Shown: one piece after another, positions 1 to 13,654 of the stretch | Layout: every line of letters begins with the position of its first letter | How positions within the stretch are numbered: position 1 is the first letter of the stretch | From: Pomacea canaliculata | Lineage: Eukaryota > Mollusca > Gastropoda > Architaenioglossa > Ampullariidae | NCBI RefSeq assembly: GCF_003073045.1 | Contig: NC_037603.1 | Location: forward strand, 13,026,192-13,090,191 | Reading direction: 5' to 3' | DNA length: 64,000 nt | Position numbers and translations under genes: made by a program | The notes under the pieces: generated by a model | What the model was told of the DNA's origin: nothing | Databases searched by the model: none | What the model saw: only the letters and a program-made list of their open reading frames with translations

Positions 1-44
1 TCCTTCAGAGGTCTCACAATTGTAGCCTCATCATTCAAATCTAC
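1..44 (-). CDS. Possible second exon of the BLVRB-like gene (cut by window edge)
   Basis: On the minus strand a CCAG acceptor at 48-45 is followed by an open frame in phase 0, reading VDLNDEATIVRPLK up to the window edge. This fits the phase-0 donor at 570. In related reductases the segment after the cofactor-binding strand reads roughly 'GDL/VDL...LRxAL'. The polypyrimidine tract before the acceptor is weak and only 44 bases are visible, so this is tentative. Confidence 0.35.
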
Positions 45-570
45 CTGGTAAGCCTGATGTCAAGTAAATAAATTCATGCGTTTTAAGTCTGATGTCTGGC
101 AGAACAACAATAATAATCTATCTTGTAAACTTGAAGTCTGAGCATGGTACAAAGCTCACTTGTAACCCAATTAAAAATATTACAAATCCATTATATTAAC
201 CTTTTAAAAATCCATCATAACGATGTTAATGAAGTATAGTTGGTAGAAGAAATTTTATTTCTGCAGTAGAAAAGGTTAATCTTAATGTTTATTGAAATCA
301 AAAAAAGAAATACTCTTTTCCTCTCCCCTCCAAACCCCCTTTCCCCCCTCCTTTCTCATTCAGTCCAAAGGACTGCATGCATGTGTGTGAGAGAGACATT
401 ATTTTTGTTTATTAAAAGGAGAGGATACATTTTATTAAATATGGTTATTCATCATACATCGACTGATTCTTAAATCTAAGAAATAATTCTGCTTGATAAT
501 GTGGCATACACAAAGATGCATTACGACAAGTTACTTCCCTATATTAATATTTTTGTGTGAAAAAAAATAC

Positions 571-711
571 CTTGAGTCGTTCGTGCTGAATTTGCTTCGT
601 CATCGCCTGTGGGTTTCGTACAAGAGCCAGCACATCGTGTCCCTGGTCAAGAGCCTGTCTGACCAGGACCAACCCGGTCCGCCCAGTTGCTCCAAGAATA
701 GCGATCTTCAT
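571..711 (-). CDS. First coding exon of a BLVRB-like NAD(P)-binding reductase
   Basis: The minus-strand ATG at 709-711 opens a 47-codon exon beginning MKIAILGATGRTG. This is the glycine-rich dinucleotide-binding loop (GATGxTG) after the first beta strand of a Rossmann fold. It is followed by a helix and a second strand, ALDQGHDVLALVRNP, whose end (VRNP) matches the NADP-binding region of biliverdin reductase B/flavin reductase and NmrA-like proteins. The exon ends in phase 0 at CTCAAG before a GTATTT donor (570-565). Such enzymes are cytosolic and use NADPH to reduce flavins, biliverdin or related substrates. Only the cofactor-binding N-terminus is visible, so the substrate cannot be told. 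The sequence supports the fold strongly; the subfamily (BLVRB rather than another atypical short-chain dehydrogenase) is inference. Confidence 0.8.
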
Positions 712-904
712 ATCTCTGCCTCTTCAATCTGCGATAAAATCTCCTTTTAATGCTTTTTGTTCTTAATCAACTTCGCACGACCAATATTATTATTGAGAAC
801 GCAGAGTATTTACAAGATATGTTTCTTGACGTAGATTGGCAAGGGAAACAATTCGCTCAAGCTTGCTTTTTACATTTATAGTTAACTCCCTTGACTAGTT
901 ACTC

Positions 905-1050
905 GATACTGTGAGGATCGGTTGTCTTTGGTTCAGCTCTTGTCTCGGGCACCCTGTTCTTTCTGTGCATGTGTTTATAGAACTGGCTGCCTTGCCTTGA
1001 TATACCCTAGTTACTGGCTCGGCGTAAAATACCAATTCCTCCTCCCCTTG
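905..1050 (+). repeat. Diverged SINE copy (same family as 13655-13830)
   Basis: The stretch contains a GGTTCAGCTC B-box-like segment followed by CTTGTCTCGGG, then CTGTTCTTT, and ends in TGGCTCGGCGTAAAATACC before a CTCCTCCCCTT tail. The same ordered blocks occur at 13655-13830, so the two are copies of one interspersed element. The 5' end with its A box is not clear here, so this is probably a 5'-truncated or older copy. Confidence 0.55.
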
Positions 1051-1599
1051 AATAGTTAAAGAGGGAACGGCTAGAAAAAAATATATTTCTGCCTTTTCTT
1101 GTATATGTATATATTCGCCGTAACTAGCCAAGCATATAACATTCAAATATCCAAAAGACTGCATGGTGGCAACAATGAAATGTTTGGCAAAATTAATGTC
1201 AGTCACATATATCCCATATGTCTGCCAAGAACAATCATATCGGATAAACAGAGACCATGCATAGCAAACTAAGAAATATTACCACTGCGTGTTTATTAAC
1301 TATGGACACGCTATAGTGTACATTATCTGTAGTATTCATTTTTATTTCGCATTTCTCTCTCTCCAGAGGACTGACTGATCTGTCACTCATACCACTACAA
1401 AGAGTTCTTTTTTACACAGCACAACAAGATGTTTGGGGAACGTGCGTGCTGATAATCACAGCAAAATCAAGGAAAACTTGGAAGTTATTCCTCAGCCAAG
1501 TTACTGATCTGATCAACGACCTTTCTACACAAATCCACACCAGTGCTGTAGCTCTGTAGCCAACGAAAAGCTGCGACTGAGTGAACTGGGTCAACATAC

Positions 1600-2084
1600 G
1601 TAAAACCGTTGAGGAAAAATAAAGAAGGAAGGCGAAGGTCGCAAGCCGGTGTTTTCCAGCAGCGATCAGCTGATCGACAGTGCAGGGAGCAAGGTTTTTT
1701 TCCAGCATCCCTACTTGATGTGTGCTGTTCTCGACATGACAGTGGTCATTCCTCAAAGTCTCGTTTGTGGTCGACCGAGAGCTCTGTGTGTGTGTTACCT
1801 GCATCCTGCTGGCAGCTGATGCTGCGACGCGGAGAAGTTAGGAGTGCTGCCGCGAACTCTGACCTGTGGAACGTGCGTGTGTGTGTGTTGCACCACCTAC
1901 ACACAACCAGCGGAGCTGGCTGACTGTGTGGAAGGCGATCAATTCATCCACTTAGCGGTCGCTTGCTCATGTTTGAATGCCTGCCTGCTTCGCCAGTCGT
2001 GTTTTGCTTGCTGGCTGATGTCAGCTCGCGATGTTGGCGACTGTGTCACATGACGCATGTAGACACTGGGAAGCGTCGTTATTC
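1600..2084 (+). promoter_or_regulatory. CpG-rich stretch ending in a strong splice donor: candidate first (UTR) exon
   Basis: This segment is richer in G+C and CpG than its surroundings and ends in TTATTCAG followed by GTAAGTG at 2085, a near-perfect donor. Short overlapping open frames cover it, but none resembles a known protein. It could be a promoter and 5' untranslated exon of a plus-strand gene. The next good acceptor feeding a real coding exon is at 20787 (the transporter), about 18.7 kb away, so that link is speculative. Confidence 0.25.
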
Positions 2085-5000
2085 AGGTAAGTGTTTTGAC
2101 ATTTTCATGTATTTCCGTTATTCTGTCATGCCATTTAAAATGATTGTATAAAATATAAAAAGAGTAGACACGTTCGACCAAAACACATATTCGCGCGCAC
2201 TCACACGTACGTACGTTAAGATAACGAGTAAGAGAGAGAGAGACAATGTATGGTTGGTATTGTGAAACAAGACATTCTAAAAAACGAGAAAGGATTTTAA
2301 ACAGAAAACTGGTGAACTGTTTTCTGTTGCATAAGCTGCACTTAGGCTCCACCCCAAAGTGTGTTTGCACTTGCTAACTTTAGGATTCACTCGTGAGCAC
2401 ACTCGTGTGTGTGTACATAAGGCCTGGAGGCAGGTGTGAGGCGCAGTTTCATGAAACTGCAAAAAAATTTGTGAATGTCTAGAAAGGGCTAGATCCTCCC
2501 TTCTTGCTGACTAATTGACCTGAAACATATTTATAAAGGATTGGCTTGCTGCAGGTGCAGCGGGTACATTGGACACTCAATACACGCATGGTGTAATAAC
2601 CACTTTTTTCTATTCATTGTGTGGGTGTGTCAGTACGTGTGTGTGTGTGAATAATACTATGCAGGAAAGGTTAGCAGGGAGGGTCCAGCCTCTGCCTATA
2701 CACGTTACATGTAAAATAATATTGTTGAAAGATCTATTATCAAGGGTTTAAGGAGACATAAGGACCCCTGTACTGCCAATATATACCCAGTAAAATTATC
2801 ACCCGATGTAACTTGTACAGCTTCAATCAGCGTTCCGGTCTATTGATTCCAGGGCAAGGTTAGTCATGCGTGCAGGTTAACCGTGCTCAGCGTTCTTTGT
2901 GTTGCAGCTGGCAGTTGCACAGTATGGCTGCCGCACTCGCTCATTTCATGTTTCGCTTTCTTTCTCTTTCTCATGCTTTTGTTTCTCATTATTCTTTGTC
3001 CTTAATTTTGTGTGGCTTTATTTCTTTATGGTCTCTCTCTCTCTGTTTTCCTGTCTCGCTGACATGCAGAACGACACAAAGAATATATTGTTTCAAGCCA
3101 GGTGTTACAGCTTTTTATGATCTTCGAACCATGTTTATTGAGTGCGGCTTGCACTTGTACACCTGTGGGGTCTGTGTTTGTGTTGGGGGAGCGTGTGTAT
3201 ATAGAGAGAGAAGATACAGTGTATAAGAGAGAGAGAGATGGGATGTGTCTGTCTGTGTGTGTGTGTGCGCGCGCTCTCGTAATGAAGAACTTCCGGTACA
3301 TCTTTTACCTTTACCTTCGTTAACCCCCTACAACTTTTTTCTTTTCCTTCTCGTCGATCCCTTCTGTAGATTTTTTGTGACATCAGTCGTCTGAATGCAA
3401 AACTACATCCTGCTTTGCTGACCTCTGTTCCTGTTTTCCCGCAGACGTGTTGCACTTTAATCATTAACCTTTCAGGCAAATATCGAGAGTTTTTTTGTTG
3501 TTGTTATTTTTTTTTGCGCTTCCTGAGTTTTTAAGGAAAGGATTTGCTGATGTGATGTGTCAGATCCTGCCCTTATCAGCGGTTTGAGAAAGAGACAAAT
3601 GACTAATCTTTATTTACAAGGGTAACAGAATAAGCAAAAGGTATGCTTTTTTACGTCTACACCTTGGACTAGTAAGTAGAAATTGAAAAAGATGAGATAT
3701 GTTATTATTCTATTAACCACGTACTATAATGTCGCCACTGCTCCTCGAGGTAGGAATCTTCAGAAATCACACACAGTTGGAAAAAAAATAACATGTTGAT
3801 AAGCCTGATAAAAGTCATGTCAACCTAACCTGATTCCGATGAATGATCCTGCCCCGCTTCCTCCAAAAGAAGGGATCAGAGGTCATTTATTTAGAGAAAT
3901 GCGATACGTATCGCAAATACGAGCAATGGCCATAATCGTGACTGGCAACTGGTGTAAGTGAAGCACCAGTTCGATATAAATGTACCTCCACCGATCATAT
4001 TCTTTAGCCAAATGGGCAAAGACATTTGCCTCCGTGAGGATCATGAGGGTAAATATATTTCAGTGGTAAGAATAAAATGTGAAGCAAGGCGGAAAAAAAT
4101 GGTGGCTTCTTTACGACACGATGCATTGAGTGGCTCATGGGGTCCAGCCAGTCTCTTAATCTTGTAATCTTTTTATGCATGGAAATCGAAGGATGAATGT
4201 TCTTGATAACGAGATTTCAAACGACATTTTGGGAGCTCGCATTTTAAGGCTGACATTTTGCGGAAGGTCAGGGGGAGGACAATGGATTGCCGGGTGATTT
4301 AATGTTTGGGACAACCAAGTTAAAGCCATGGACGGAGGTTGATATCTAAGTGGGGAAGCGATGAAGAGGGAGGGGAATTGGTGTCAACCAACCAAACTGA
4401 TGATATCCTTGAGTTTCTGCTGTACGTGAGTGTGGACTGGGTATAGTCAACTAGTGCTTAGTACTCCTGATGCTACCTCTGGCCCCGAGTAGCTCCCCGA
4501 CACAGGGGCTGGAGTATCAATTGGAGAGGGCTGTTTGGTCGGAGAAGAGGTCACATCAAGTGCTCACTCAAGATGAGGTTTAACCAGCCGCCACATTCTG
4601 AAGTGGGACGAACGTGTCCGAGCAAGCATTGATGGCCTGATGACACTCCCCTCTTCGCACTAACCTCTTCTTTGCAATAAAATTATACGACATCCAGCGC
4701 GAAACTATCCTTCTCTTCAGACAGCCAATAGTTTGTTTGTTAGCGTAAAGTACTTCCACTTTTACATCCTTCACAGTCAAAGGGTTGGAAGGAGGACACA
4801 AATATCCCACATTAAGTCTTCATGCGAGAGGAACTAATGCTTAGTAACACCAATTAAAAAACAGACAGGAGTCTCTCTCACTGGTCTGCTACGCCATTAG
4901 GAATGACACTCGATCACCATCGAGGATTTTTGTCTGGCAGAAGGTGGGAGCAAACAACATGTGTCGTGAGGCTCACAGATTCTTCTTGAGATGAGGACTT

Positions 5001-7619
5001 TAGGGTCTGTGTGGTGGATGTCCTCACAAAGCTGTGGAGCTTGGCACGAAGTTCCGTTCCTGTTGGCGTTAAATGCGAGTCTGAGAGCCGATCGACCAAG
5101 GTTTGGGAGGCGGTAGCCTAGGAGACAAATCTGATGAGAAAGCTTTGCGTGATGGTAAAGACCTGGCTGCAACACCTGGGACTTTAGCAAGATCAATGGC
5201 ATTGCCCCACCCACCATCCATCCATCCACCCGCAACAAATACACACTCGGGGTAGCTACCAACAGATTTTAATCACAGTAGCGGACTTGATGTTTGGGCG
5301 GTGACAGGAACCTGACGGTCTTCTTTGACTTCTGACCTTTTTGGGGGTCAGGTGCTGACCTCTCATGACTCATTAGTTTTCCGTCCTTTAGACACGGCTC
5401 ACTGCACGTGCCTTCATCGTGTGCTTTGCTCTGATGGAATGCTGTCTTACACGCCTATCACAGCAGCAGACGACAGGGAGTTTGTGACAGAAATTGTAAA
5501 AACTGTCGTTATTGTCTTCTTGCTTGCCTGACCTCAGCACGTGGTGATCGAGTGTGTCGGTAGGACAGGTCAAAGTTCATGTCAGGTAGGTGGGTAGGTG
5601 GGAGTCCAAGACCCGCCCATTGACCGGACGCCATGACCTTCCAGGCTGGACAGAGGAACAAATCCCAGATAACGAGGGAAAATACCCGAGTATTGTAGAA
5701 GCGGGTCGTCTGCGGGCTTTTTCTGATTTCATTTGCCAAGCCATAATGACGAAGGTGATGCAGAGATGAAGTCTCTCTCTCTCATTTACCACACAAAACA
5801 TGCACACACGTCTGTATCAGGACGATAGAGAAACCCTCTGGGTTTTGTTTGTTGTTTTTTTTTGCTATTATTTTCCGATAAAATCACTCGAATGTCTTGC
5901 GGTGTTTCCTTTTCATCGTCTTTGGGGATTTGCATTCCACCATTTTTTTTTCTTTGTAATAACGAAATCGAGATGCAGAAGATTAAGTCTGCACGCATGG
6001 AAAGTTGAGAAAATAGAGAGTGCAATGGAGCTGCTCTACATTGACTTTCTCGTCCTCTTTCTAACTAAAACATATTAAAGGAAAAAAGAAAGCTAAAAAA
6101 ATACTGATTCTTTTTTTAAGTCTGAATTTGATTGAAACTTGAAAGGAAGAAGCCCCGAGACCGTCTATAAAAGCAAGACGAATTAAATAAGTGTAAGAAT
6201 GTAAGTTTTTGTGTCAATATCAATATCCACCGCTGGTCCGTTGGTGTCTCGTGTAGAAGTATAAACAAGCAATATATAATATATTTCACGTCAACTGTCT
6301 ATAAAAAAAGTAGGCAGTTAAATTGTAGAGTGTGGGGTAGTGGTGGCATTCTTCTTGACAAATTGTCGAGACTTGCTTGAGCGACTAGTTTTATGGGAAG
6401 CGAGTGTCGTCAGAGACGTTGAAGCCTGGCGACAGAGCCACAACGGTGGACCGTAAGAACTCTACGTCACCACGTAGCTTGACATGCGATCCTCACGTCC
6501 ATAAAACTCTTCTCGAACCCCCGCTGTCGATCAGCCATAAACATTTGCGGGCAAGGCTCTTGACGGAAGCTTGACACTTTTTTGTACTTTTCTTCTTCTT
6601 CTTCTCTTTTTCTTGAACTTGAACTTGTTGCACGAGCAGCCGAGATTTTGTGAGGTCGCGAGGTCGAGGTACTCTCTTCGCAATTGTGTATTGTAAAGGA
6701 CTATACAGAAACAGACGTCCATAAATTTTTACCCATAACTACTTGTACCACAGTTACTTAGCTAGTCACAGTGGAAAGGTCAGAAGCCAGATTCAAACTA
6801 GCTGCTGCCGCGGAGTGTGGTCGCTGCTGCGTATTTTTCATAACATTTCCTCTTACCATCTGTTCCGACATCTTGTTACCTTTGACCTACCACGATGCCC
6901 GGACAATCTGCTGGAGACTGGTTAGACCTGGAGGTGTTTTGATTCCCGCTCCGTGTCGTTATCACCAGGCACGTATGAAAGGTCATGCATGTCTATAGAA
7001 ATGTGATGCACTTGAACTTTGTCGTCACACGTGCTCGCCTTCAATTCATGGTACGCGGGAACCTTTAACCCTCGCGGGACTGCAGGAACTGTCATTGTCC
7101 TAGGTTAAAAGGTCTACACCCTCCTTCATCTGCATTCTTTTGTGGTGATTGTAGCTTTTTGCTGTTTTCCTCTTTGAGTGGACAGACGAAGTTTTCGTTG
7201 AGTAACGGTCTCCGTATCATCCCCTCTCATCATTTGTAGTATTTACTATAACAATTGTTGTGCATCCAGATGGCGCTTTGGAAACACTTGCTTCAATTTT
7301 CCAGACCTTCTTTGCTTGGATGCTTTCATGAAGAGATGGAAAAACAAACGATTATATTTAGACCTCCTCAGCCAGTTATCATTGATTGGGGTTATCTCCC
7401 CTTTGCTAATTAAGATGACCTTTTTGTACTTCTTATTTTCTCGTTTATCTCCACCTAGTTGGATGTCTTTACTGCGTTCTTTCTAAGACAAACTAGTTAT
7501 CGCTGCATTGTCCTCTCTATCGCATTTGAGAGAATTCTCATCCTTCTGCAGACAAAGCGCTTGGAGCAATAAAATGTTCTGTCTGGTCTCTAGTAGCTGT
7601 AGTGGCAGTAAACGTGGTT
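2085..7619. other. Non-coding stretch
   Basis: No convincing coding exon, RNA gene or recognisable transposon was seen. The DNA is AT-rich with short GT and GA simple-sequence runs (for example 2230-2245 and 3190-3280). Confidence 0.5.
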
Positions 7620-7629
7620 TACCGGGTCT

Positions 7630-7800
7630 GTGTGGAGGTCGGAGAACCCAGCACCATCATTACCTACCCTGATGATAAATCAGGTACCCGTCCTTGCTAA
7701 GGCGTAGAGGGAGTGTTCCAGCTACAGGTCCTAGCGGCCTTCGAACCCACAACCTTCTGGTCGGCACTAATCAAGTTAGACCACACCACTATATCTGAAT
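7630..7800 (-). repeat. tRNA-derived SINE-like element
   Basis: Read on the minus strand from about 7800, the sequence starts with a tRNA-like head: ATATAGTGGTGTGGTCTAAC, then a B box GGTTCGAAGGCC about 45 bases on. An unrelated body follows. This layout (A-box-like region, spaced B box, non-tRNA body) is that of a tRNA-derived SINE. It is not a functional tRNA gene because the arms do not pair fully. Confidence 0.5.
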
Positions 7801-10800
7801 TATTCAAGAAAAGTGTTGCACATAATGTCATTTCATGTCTCACCAAACGCTTAGTCACTTCCCACTCGCCATTCGTCACGTGATTCAGACAACCGGCACG
7901 AAGCAGCCAATCAGATGAGGTGTGACTTCGGAGATTTGCTCCACGCGCAAGTTGAACTCTGCGAGTGCCTGGCTACACTTCGCACGCGCATTACAGTCTT
8001 GGCGAGTGCTCACAGTCTGCAAAGCCAAAGACCTTCGTGCGAGAAGCTTGCACTGTGGCAAAAAAAAAAAAAAAAAAAAAAATCCCCTTTAAGACAATCG
8101 GCTCACAGATGAGCCATCGGGAGGGGCATCCGTTGCTGAACACCGTTTACCAATTAAAGGAGACGTGAGAGCTCTGCAGGAGATTAGATTGATGCGATGT
8201 GTTGAGAGGGGATCAGAGAAGATAAAGGATGGGTTAGAGTAGCAGAAAGAATGAGATAAAGGAAAGAAAGAACGAACAAAGGAAATAAAAATAGAGATTG
8301 AGAAGGACTGAACGAACAAAGGAAATAAAAGTAAGCAAGACTAAGAAGGACTTTTTCCAATTGTCAGACGCATTGTTTGCTGCTGTCGGACACGAATTGC
8401 AGCGTTCGTGGCGATCGTCTGTCAACAAGAAAACAAAGGAGACTACTATCAGAACGACCCTTTTGTTTGTAGATGTAGTCATTAAGCCTGGGAGACCCTT
8501 GAGAATAAGCAGCCATTGATGTGATCACACTAAAGTGAACACGACTCGGAAGTGCAATGGGCGGCAAGTGTCGATTCAGATGCAGTGCGCATGTTTTTTC
8601 CGGTTTTCGGGTCATGTGAATTTTAATTAACATGATTGCTGAGTTCCAGCAGGAACTATTTCTACAGATGCAATGCGTACTCCTTGGTCAGCGTGTCTTA
8701 CCTCTAACGGTGATGACTTACAAAAAAATAGCATGTTCATAAACTGAACTTCTTTTTTCTTGCAAAGGTAAGAACTGCTCGAGCTCTAATATTCTCCACA
8801 CTCTCACTCTCAACCCTCAAAAGTCGGTAGCCACCCACAGCTGAGAGATAAGCTAAAGATTCTTAGTTATATGATTCTGGTTTCAACATTTATTTCATTG
8901 TACCACTGATGTACCATGTACCAGGTGTTTTGCTTCGTTCGTAGATAGGGCAACAGCAGACATCTTGCTCAGATAGGATGCTTTTCCTTTATCTGTCTCT
9001 TGTTGCTACAGTTAGCACATGAAAATGTCCTGCAGCCGTCTGGCTTAGTTGTGTTTACATAGACACAAGACTTACACATGGTAATGTCAAACACACAGAG
9101 AGTGGTTAAGTTTCTTCGTCTAACCGTCTGAAGTGGCTTCTGTCTTTTTCATCTTTTGTTTTTCTTTTTGTCTTGTTTGAAGTCTTTGCACTGAATTTAG
9201 TGTTGATGTGTCTTGACATGGCTTCCTTCCATTGTGCAATTGAAATTTGATGTCCTTCCCGTTGTGACAGTGGCAGTTCCTTGTTGACGGGAAGCCACAA
9301 TCAGACCTTTGATGTTTGACCTTTGTTAATCAGTGAGCTTTGCCTTGGGACTCATTCGTCATTCCACATGCGACTCATGGTGTTTGTGTGATTCTCTGCT
9401 TGGTGACTGTGTTTGCAACCTCATTTTTATTCATTTGCATTGTGGCTTAATTTTTTTTTTTTTTTTTACAGAATGCATTTAGCTCGATTCTCGGTGAAGA
9501 AATGCGCGACATCGAGTGCTTTGGTCATTAGCATAGTTCATTAGCGTGGTGACCCTTTATCCTCAGGCAGGACCGTGAAATTACCTGTAGGAAAAGGTTT
9601 GCAAAGTCAGAACCTCAAACAGCATGGAAGGTAGAGCAGGAAATCGTTTCTGCAGCTCACAACACCAATGGTGTCTTTTTTTTTTTTTTTAAGAAAAGTA
9701 CGCATGACGAGCTGTGGCTTTGCCAACTTCCTTTCCAAAGATTCAGTTTCTGCACAGACGTGTCTTTGATGGACTCCTTACAGACATTTTTTATGTTAAG
9801 TTCTAGAACGAGGCCAATGTAATCATCCTGAGTAGTTCTCAACATCAGGAAGAAGAGCAGACGACAACAACTCTCGTGCTGACGAAGGTAGAAGAGCTCA
9901 AACTTTATGGTCTGTTGTGTTTTCAGTTTATTGGCTCTAAGCCGCGGGAAGTGGAGGTCGAGGGCTTTTGCCAAGGCAGAAGAAATAAAATGTAAATAAG
10001 TAACAAATTTATTGCTAGTGTATTGTTCACTTTAAGAATTTTATCTCGTTTTTGGATAGTAAACAGTTACATGGTTTGTCTGGACCTAACAGCCTATAAC
10101 TTTGCCAGCAGTCCAGACATTGATGTCCTTGATTTCTATGTCCTTAAAATCAAATACACTGTACTACACTTTTTAAAAACCTTTTATTTCCTTCTCCTGG
10201 TTATTTTTAACATAATGGGATCTTTAATCTGCATTGCAATTAGATGAGACGAAAGGAGAAGGAGGTACACCAAACCTCACTGTGACAAGTACAAACTGTT
10301 GCTCCACAGGACCGCTAAAAAGAAAAGAGAGAGTAACCGAGTCCTAATTCCAATTTGTCAGATTTAATCAACAAGTCATCAACAATAGTTATTTAAAAGA
10401 ATTCCACAATTTATTTAACACGAGAGCAAAGTTCCATAATCCAAGTAAAAAAGAAACTAGCTTGAAACCCGGATGTTACCGGCTCTTGTCTCTGTTTCTC
10501 CTTCTCTTGGTTTGTTTGTCTTATGCACTTCTTTTTTTTTTTGTTAAGTCATGGTAACTCAGCGCACGTGACATTCTTAACATTCCTCATCTCGGTAATG
10601 AAATTCCAAGCTGCCATCCATCCTCTTATGCTGTTGCTAGGCTAGAATTCTTCCTAGGTTACCATGTCAGTCAGTTACTACAGTTTGAAGATGACCTTTT
10701 GTCTGAACATCTTCAACATCTTCTTCAACATGTTTGACTTCAAACATCATCTTCTTGGGGTTGCTTAGCGACATGGCTATACGAAGCTGGCTAGCTAATA

Positions 10801-13334
10801 ATGTTTATATGACCTTTTGCATCAGGGGGACATTACTCACACACACCAAAGATCCAATGTCCAGGAAATTGCTAGAGCAGAGAGTTGTAATGACTAAGTC
10901 TGGCAGGGGGCAACTACAACTGCCGTGGTCCGTACACTCGACCCCGCCCCCGGTTCCTTACACATGTGAGTGGCACATTATGGACACTTACATTCTTACA
11001 GACTTACATTTCTCCCCGACATGTTAGGAAAGACAATAGTGGTTTTATCTCGTGCACTGCGATTCTGTTATGTGATAACCGCCAGATCCGGGTCTTGTCG
11101 TTCTCCTATGTGTCAAAGACCGACTTTTTTTTTTTTTAGGGGAACGGGGGGACTGGTGCGAGGGTTACTCATTTAAAAAAAAATTTAATCGAATTTTCGA
11201 TGGCAACGGGTGCTCAGTGGAAGGTAGTGTGTGTCACGTGACCAAAGGGAAGCTACTGACATGTCCCATACGCTGAGATGGTAGTGACAGTTTGTACAGT
11301 AAGGGTGAGTTATTGCGCCTCGTCTGATTGTATCATCGTAACAACTCCTGGCCACCACGTGCCTGTCTTTACTTTGTCTTCAACTACATCCTTGCAAATG
11401 TAAGTCTCATTTCTTTTTAATTGACAAAAAAAAGTAAAGTATCCGACATCATAACTGCGGCTGAATTTTCATGTAACTCAACCTTTGCACATTTTGGGTA
11501 GGAGACAGTTTCAATTGGTCATGAGAAAAAAAAAATGTTGTATTCCACTAAACCTTGATACTGTCCACACCCGCAGTTCCCCGCCTTTCATCCATCTTAG
11601 TGACGAATCGATAGCACGATCGCTAGACATATGCTGCTGATCGATCTACGATTGGGCGAGCTGGGGTTGCATCATCAGACAGCAGTCACGTGAGAGCGTT
11701 TTTGAACAGACGTGACCGTTCAACTCTGCCTGTCGTCAGTGCCAGCGATCGATCTGCTGTTTTCTTTTTTTTCACTTGGATTTTCTGGTGATTGTAAATA
11801 GCACCTTATCAATTATTTAAGTAATTCGCATAAAATTGTATAATTATATAAATGCACTGCGTAAGTTAAGTACTTTAAGTAGAAACTGTAATTGCATTTT
11901 TTTCTATGAGTAGTAGAATTTATCATCATCATCATCATCTTCATCTTCATCATCCCAGCCATTATATATGTATTATAACACTATATTCGTCATCTTCTCG
12001 TCTGCTTAGTGTGTGACAAGCCTAGTTCTCGATAAAGATGAGATTTGACCGAATCGCACCGTGTGTAGCCGGCTTTAGGTCATTATTTCTTTACCCAGCT
12101 GATCCAGTTGGAAGTTGCTTTCAGTAAAACTTTACCTCAATAAATCATCCATTTTCCTGCTGACAGTTGCGGCACTGGAAACTCCAGCTTATTTTGGCAG
12201 GTGATTTTTGTGGGGGCGTGGGGTGGGATTTTCTGTTGCTATGGTGCTGAGGAGAGCAGAGTGGGTTGGGGCAAGGAGAGGCTGACCCATTGATCTCAGG
12301 GCCAGCATCCTTTGATTTCTTCTGGAACATACGATGTACTCAGACAGCTCAGCTCGGCTTCCTTGCAGAATTTTGCTGGCGCACTGAGAAACGAAAATAT
12401 GCGACACGAGGCGTGTACAGCAGGCTGTGTGTCCGTGTGTGTGTATATATCGTGAGTTTTTGTTTGTATGTGTGAGCGTGTACATTTGTGTGTGCGTGGG
12501 GGTATTTTGTGCGTGTGTGCGTGTTTATTCTGAATTTGTGAATTGTAGTAAGAGAGACTGTGCGTATGTACGAGAGAGAGAATGCGATACTCATACAAAC
12601 CTTTGCCTTTTTTTTTTTTTTTAAATTCAAGTCACACAAAAATCTGTGGAGTCACGTGTTCATGTTGGCATGTTTCCACCATCTGGTTCTTCGTAATTCT
12701 TAGACTTACATCCTATCGACTGCCAAAGACTCTGTTGACCGATTTACACATTAACGCGAGTAAAACCTTGTTATTCTAGAAAAGGTGATTTTATAACTCA
12801 AGAGATGAAAAACCTCACAGGTAAGGTTGTATTACTGGTTCCCCGGGTCTAGATTATGCAATAAGAACTCAGTCACCTCTTTTCGCAATCTTTTGCCCTC
12901 GCGACAGTAAATACGATCCTCGTTAGTATGGATGAGCAGGGAGGAGTTTCTTAGTCAGTGGCCCAGGAGACCGAGAATCAAGAAGCCTTCTTCTCCGGTC
13001 GAACCCACTGTCTCCAGACAGTTCTTAGCTTCACCACTGGCAGCAGACTTGAAGAAGCTAGTGTATCTATGACCTCTCACCTCCCGCAACAAATATGACC
13101 TAGTTCTGTGCATGAAGAAACTGGACTTGGGTAGGTCTTTAAGTAATAATTGTGTCTTGTGATGGAGTTTGGACCCAGTCCTATATTCAGTATTGTACTT
13201 AAAAGTACGTTGTCCGAAACAAGATAATTAATGTAAACAGGTTTCATAATGATCTCTTTTGTTCATGGTCCAAGTAGGTGGGAATGGAGGCGGGTGGGCG
13301 AACCGGTCACCATGTCAAAGGTCACGGCATTTGC
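7801..13334. other. Non-coding stretch with homopolymer and GT runs
   Basis: No supported gene. Visible features are a poly(A) run at 8060-8082, poly(T) runs near 9452 and 12610, a CAT/CTT-type short repeat near 11922-11955, GT-rich DNA at 12425-12530, and a CCAAT motif at about 7907 close to a TCACGTGA box at 7877. Open frames here are short and of low complexity. Confidence 0.5.
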
Positions 13335-13339
13335 GGTTG

Positions 13340-13505
13340 GCAGCAGTCCAGTAGTAGACTAGTGGGTGAGCGCTAACGACTACAGTGACAGTCTTACATC
13401 AGTTCGAATCTCGACTTGGGATATACATCCTTCTATCTGGATGTGATACCCGTAACAGGGACTCACTGTCAGGGGATTTCTCCAGTTACTCTACTTTTTC
13501 TTTCC
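13340..13505 (+). repeat. tRNA-derived SINE-like element
   Basis: The run TAGTGGGTGAGCGCTAACGA (A-box-like) is followed about 40 bases later by AGTTCGAATCTCG (B-box-like). This is the promoter layout of a tRNA-derived SINE. The body after it differs from the element at 13655, so it may belong to another subfamily. Confidence 0.45.
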
Positions 13506-13654
13506 CTTTCCATACCCCTATTCCTTCATTGTGAGACATCATCATGCAGTGGACACACCACACATCCAGAATACATAAAGGGTGGAACAAAGATGTCCTG
13601 GGTTTAATTTTAAAAAGTTAAAATTTCTTACAGCACTGTTCCTTACTCCATAGA

